Notes under the pieces: generated by a model
Database searches by the model: none
Seen by the model: the letters and a program-made list of their open reading frames with translations, nothing else
Told to the model about the DNA's origin: nothing
Made by a program: the position numbers and the translations under genes
In this document: positions 5,612 to 7,535 of the stretch, in pieces
Position numbering within the stretch: position 1 is the stretch's first letter
Layout of the letters: the number at the start of each line of letters is the position of its first letter
From: Deltaproteobacteria bacterium RBG_16_54_18
GTDB taxonomy: Bacteria > Desulfobacterota > B13-G15 > RBG-16-54-18
Length of the DNA stretch: 7,535 nt
NCBI GenBank assembly: GCA_001797935.1
Contig: MGQT01000060.1
Span: forward strand, 1 to 7,535
Direction of reading: 5' to 3'

Positions 5612-6782
5612 GCCGCAGCCGGCAGGCGATCTTGATCTGAGCGCATATCGCGAGAAGGCATCCGAACATCCGCCCTTGTCCGACCTCTCACAACTGACGC
5701 CCGCCGATCAAAAGGTACTCCTGATGAGCGGCGTTGATCCATCCGGGAAAGAGCGCGGGGGGAGTTTCTTTCAACAGGATCACTCGGTCGTGCACTGCCG
5801 GACGACATTTGACGGCGCGGAGATCATGTCTTCGTCCGCGGCCCGGGAGAAGTATAATGGCCTTACGGAGTATTGGTGGAAGGCGATGGCGGCGGACAAG
5901 GATGTCTTTACCCAGCGGGCGGCGCACCATCAGGAACACGGCTACTATATGCGCTCCCTGCCAGGGGCTCAGGTTCACTATCCGCTCCAGGCCTGTCTCT
6001 ATCTGACCGAAGACAAGCTTGCCCAGGACGTGCACAACATCGTCATCGCCGAGGAGGGATCAACGCTCAATATTATTACCGGCTGTGCGACGGCACCCGG
6101 TGTGCGCTCGGGGCTGCATGTCGGCGTCTCTGAATTTTTCGTCAAAAAGGGGGCGACGATTGCCTTCACCATGATTCACAACTGGGCAGAGGAGATGGCG
6201 GTGAGGCCCCGTTCGGCCGTCATCGTGGAAGAGGGGGGGACCTTCATCTCCAATTATATCTGCCTCGTTCCTGCCCGGGATCTCCAGATGTATCCTGTTG
6301 CTACGCTTAAGGGGAAAGGGGCAGTAGCTACCTTTAACTCCGTCTTGCTTGCGAAGCCGGGTTCGCTCATGGATGTCGGCTCCCGCATCATCCTGCAGGC
6401 CGAGGGGTGCCGCGGGGAAGTGATCTCCCGTACCGTCTCCACCGGAGGGACGATCATCGCCAGGGGACACCTGGTGGGGGAACACCGCGGCGTCAAGGCG
6501 CACCTGGAGTGCAAGGGACTGCTCCTCTCCGATCAGGGGAGGATACACGCCATACCGGAGCTGGAGGGGAAGACCTCCGATCTCGAGATGTCGCACGAGG
6601 CGGCAGTCGGCAAGATCGCCCAGGAGGAGGTCGAATACCTGATGGCCAGGGGTCTCTCGGAACAGGAGGCAACGGCCCTGATCATCAAGGGGTTTCTTAC
6701 GTTGGAGATCGTCGGCCTGCCCGAGGGGCTTAAAAAAGAGCTCGAACACATGATCGATGAGACGGATACAAAGGCCTTGTAG
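5589..6782 (+). CDS. sufB: SufB-like Fe-S cluster assembly scaffold (minimal SufBC/SMS type)
   Basis: The protein has 397 residues, shorter than canonical SufB (near 480-495) and in the range of SufD and minimal-system scaffolds. The central part (about 115-310) is beta-rich, consistent with the SufB/D right-handed beta helix. The C-terminal signature is clear: HLECKGLLL at 305-313 with C308, then IPEL at 322-325, SHEAAVGKI at 335-343 and LMARGLSEQEA at 351-361. Other cysteines are at 70, 136, 166, 225 and 274. It should bind the SufC-like ATPase and assemble or hold a nascent Fe-S cluster. GTG 5589 is chosen because of the GGAGG nine bases before it. The family name SufB versus SufD is ambiguous in the shared domain; the conserved C308 and sole-copy status favour a SufB-type scaffold. 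Confidence 0.88.
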   Translation: MAHTKDTKPQPAGDLDLSAYREKASEHPPLSDLSQLTPADQKVLLMSGVDPSGKERGGSFFQQDHSVVHCRTTFDGAEIMSSSAAREKYNGLTEYWWKAMAADKDVFTQRAAHHQEHGYYMRSLPGAQVHYPLQACLYLTEDKLAQDVHNIVIAEEGSTLNIITGCATAPGVRSGLHVGVSEFFVKKGATIAFTMIHNWAEEMAVRPRSAVIVEEGGTFISNYICLVPARDLQMYPVATLKGKGAVATFNSVLLAKPGSLMDVGSRIILQAEGCRGEVISRTVSTGGTIIARGHLVGEHRGVKAHLECKGLLLSDQGRIHAIPELEGKTSDLEMSHEAAVGKIAQEEVEYLMARGLSEQEATALIIKGFLTLEIVGLPEGLKKELEHMIDETDTKAL

Positions 6783-6808
6783 AAGTGTCACCGTGGATTA
6801 GTCGTGCT

Positions 6809-6825
6809 ATGTCGCACTGCGACAT
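6809..6825. repeat. Perfect 17-base inverted repeat between sufB-like and flavoprotein genes
   Basis: ATGTCGCACTGCGACAT has 8-base perfect arms around a single central C. A one-base loop is poor for an RNA hairpin and no T-run follows at once, so a protein-binding dyad is likelier than a terminator. It overlaps a candidate -35 element for the next gene. The binding protein is unknown. Confidence 0.6.
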
Positions 6826-6848
6826 CCCGTCATTCAGATTTTTATACA
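6819..6848 (+). promoter_or_regulatory. Candidate promoter of the flavoprotein-phosphatase fusion gene
   Basis: GCGACA at 6819-6824 and TATACA at 6843-6848 lie 18 bases apart, four of six matches each. The start point would be near 6855, with a short leader containing GGGAGGT before ATG 6871. The -35 overlaps the right arm of the 17-base dyad, so a protein bound there would probably repress. The match is weak and read-through from sufB is also possible. Confidence 0.3.
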
Positions 6849-6870
6849 AAGTGGTGCGGGAGGTAAACGG

Positions 6871-7535
6871 ATGTTCGTCCTTGGACTGATGGGGAGTCCG
6901 CAAGCACACGGGAATACGGATCTGCTCCTTACCGCCTTTCTTGAGGGCGCCGAGCGCGAAGGGGCAACGGCGCTCAAGGTCAATGTAGCCTCCAAACATA
7001 TCGTGCCCTGCCAGGGGTGCCAGTTCTGCGCACAGCAGGGATTTTGTCGCGTCATCGACGATGACATGAGGGAGATATACTATCTCCTGCGCCGGGCAGA
7101 CGTGGTCGTCCTCGCCACCCCCATATTTTTTTACGGCACGCCGGCCCAGTTAAAGGCCGTGATCGACCGCTCGCAGGCCCTCTGGGCCAGGCGGTACGTC
7201 ATGAAATTGGCGGACCCCAAGGCCCTGCTGCGCAAGGGTTTTCTGTTGGCCTTGGGTGCTACCAAGGGGAAAGAACTCTTCACCGGGACAAACCTCACTG
7301 CCAAATATTTCTATGACGCCGTGGCAGCGCGTTACGAAGGGTTCTTGGGGTATCGCCAGATTGAAGGCCCCGGGGCCATCATCCGACACCCGAGCGCCCT
7401 GGCTGACGCCAACGCCAAGGGCGCAGAATTAGTACGAGGGCTTGCACGTCGCAAACGCGCCCTGTTCCTGTGCCGCGAGAACGCCGGCAGAAGTCAGATG
7501 GCAGAGGCATTTCTTCAGTATTACGCCGGGGACAA
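6871..7535 (+). CDS. Iron-sulfur flavoprotein fused to low-Mr phosphatase/arsenate-reductase-type domain, 3' truncated
   Basis: The frame runs open from ATG 6871 (GGGAGGT upstream) to the window end: 221 visible residues, C-terminus missing. Residues 1 to about 180 form a flavodoxin-like NAD(P)H-dependent FMN oxidoreductase: GSPQAHGNT at 8-16 is the FMN phosphate loop, TPIFFYGTPAQLKAVIDR at 83-100 is the second family motif. Cysteines C47-x2-C50-x2-C53-x5-C59 form the compact motif that binds a 4Fe-4S cluster in iron-sulfur flavoproteins. From about 195 a second domain starts, with LFLCRENAGRSQMAEAF (198-214) carrying the P-loop C-x5-R-S (C201, R207) of low-molecular-weight tyrosine phosphatases and thioredoxin-type arsenate reductases. 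The catalytic aspartate and any further arsenate-reductase cysteines lie beyond the edge, so phosphatase versus arsenate reductase cannot be decided. It may be a self-contained redox-coupled enzyme. It lies 88 bases after the sufB-like gene on the same strand. Confidence 0.85.
   Translation, partial: MFVLGLMGSPQAHGNTDLLLTAFLEGAEREGATALKVNVASKHIVPCQGCQFCAQQGFCRVIDDDMREIYYLLRRADVVVLATPIFFYGTPAQLKAVIDRSQALWARRYVMKLADPKALLRKGFLLALGATKGKELFTGTNLTAKYFYDAVAARYEGFLGYRQIEGPGAIIRHPSALADANAKGAELVRGLARRKRALFLCRENAGRSQMAEAFLQYYAGD

Noticed and set aside
6060..6791. Long minus-strand open frame (243 codons) opposite the SufB-like gene
   Set aside because: Its product has no recognisable domain, and the plus strand carries a clear SufB signature here.

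Overview
The window looks like chromosome from an anaerobic or microaerophilic Gram-negative bacterium. A sulfate-reducer or syntroph type of lineage (Desulfobacterota or Nitrospirota-like) is my best guess. The guess rests on gene content only: a Crp/FNR regulator resembling HcpR, a ferredoxin-like protein of the kind found with Hcp genes, a two-gene SufC/SufB iron-sulfur assembly system without SufD or SufS, and an iron-sulfur flavoprotein. No marker gene fixes the taxonomy. All genes are densely packed with good ribosome binding sites. No mobile element, tRNA, rRNA or CRISPR array was seen, and no gene-free stretch exceeds 300 bases; the longest is the 223-base divergent spacer at 2608-2830.

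Layout. (1) 1-1038, plus strand: the 3' part of a GT21-type membrane glycosyltransferase (ceramide glucosyltransferase/HpnI-like), converging on the next operon. (2) 1072-2607, minus strand: a two-gene operon encoding a zinc-ribbon HD phosphohydrolase and then a cysteine-rich ferredoxin-like protein. (3) 2608-2830: a divergent control region with two near-identical dyads, TTGAC-N4-GTCAA. (4) 2831-4670, plus strand: a Crp/FNR-family regulator followed 22 bases later by a site-2 protease with tandem CBS domains. (5) 4808-6782, plus strand: overlapping sufC-like and sufB-like genes. (6) 6871 to the window end, plus strand: an iron-sulfur flavoprotein fused to a low-molecular-weight phosphatase/arsenate reductase-type domain, cut off by the window edge.

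How the parts may work together. The best-supported regulatory picture is a small regulon. The Crp/FNR protein carries an E-x-x-S-R recognition helix suited to TTGA half-sites. One dyad is centred exactly 41.5 bases before the start point predicted from a perfect TATAAT box in front of the HD-ferredoxin operon, the geometry of a class II activated promoter. The second dyad lies just before the regulator's own start codon and suggests autoregulation. The rest of the window is biochemically related through Fe-S clusters and redox (Fe-S assembly, Fe-S flavoprotein, ferredoxin). That these form one stress-response neighbourhood is inference from proximity; only the HD-ferredoxin operon and the regulator carry the shared dyad.
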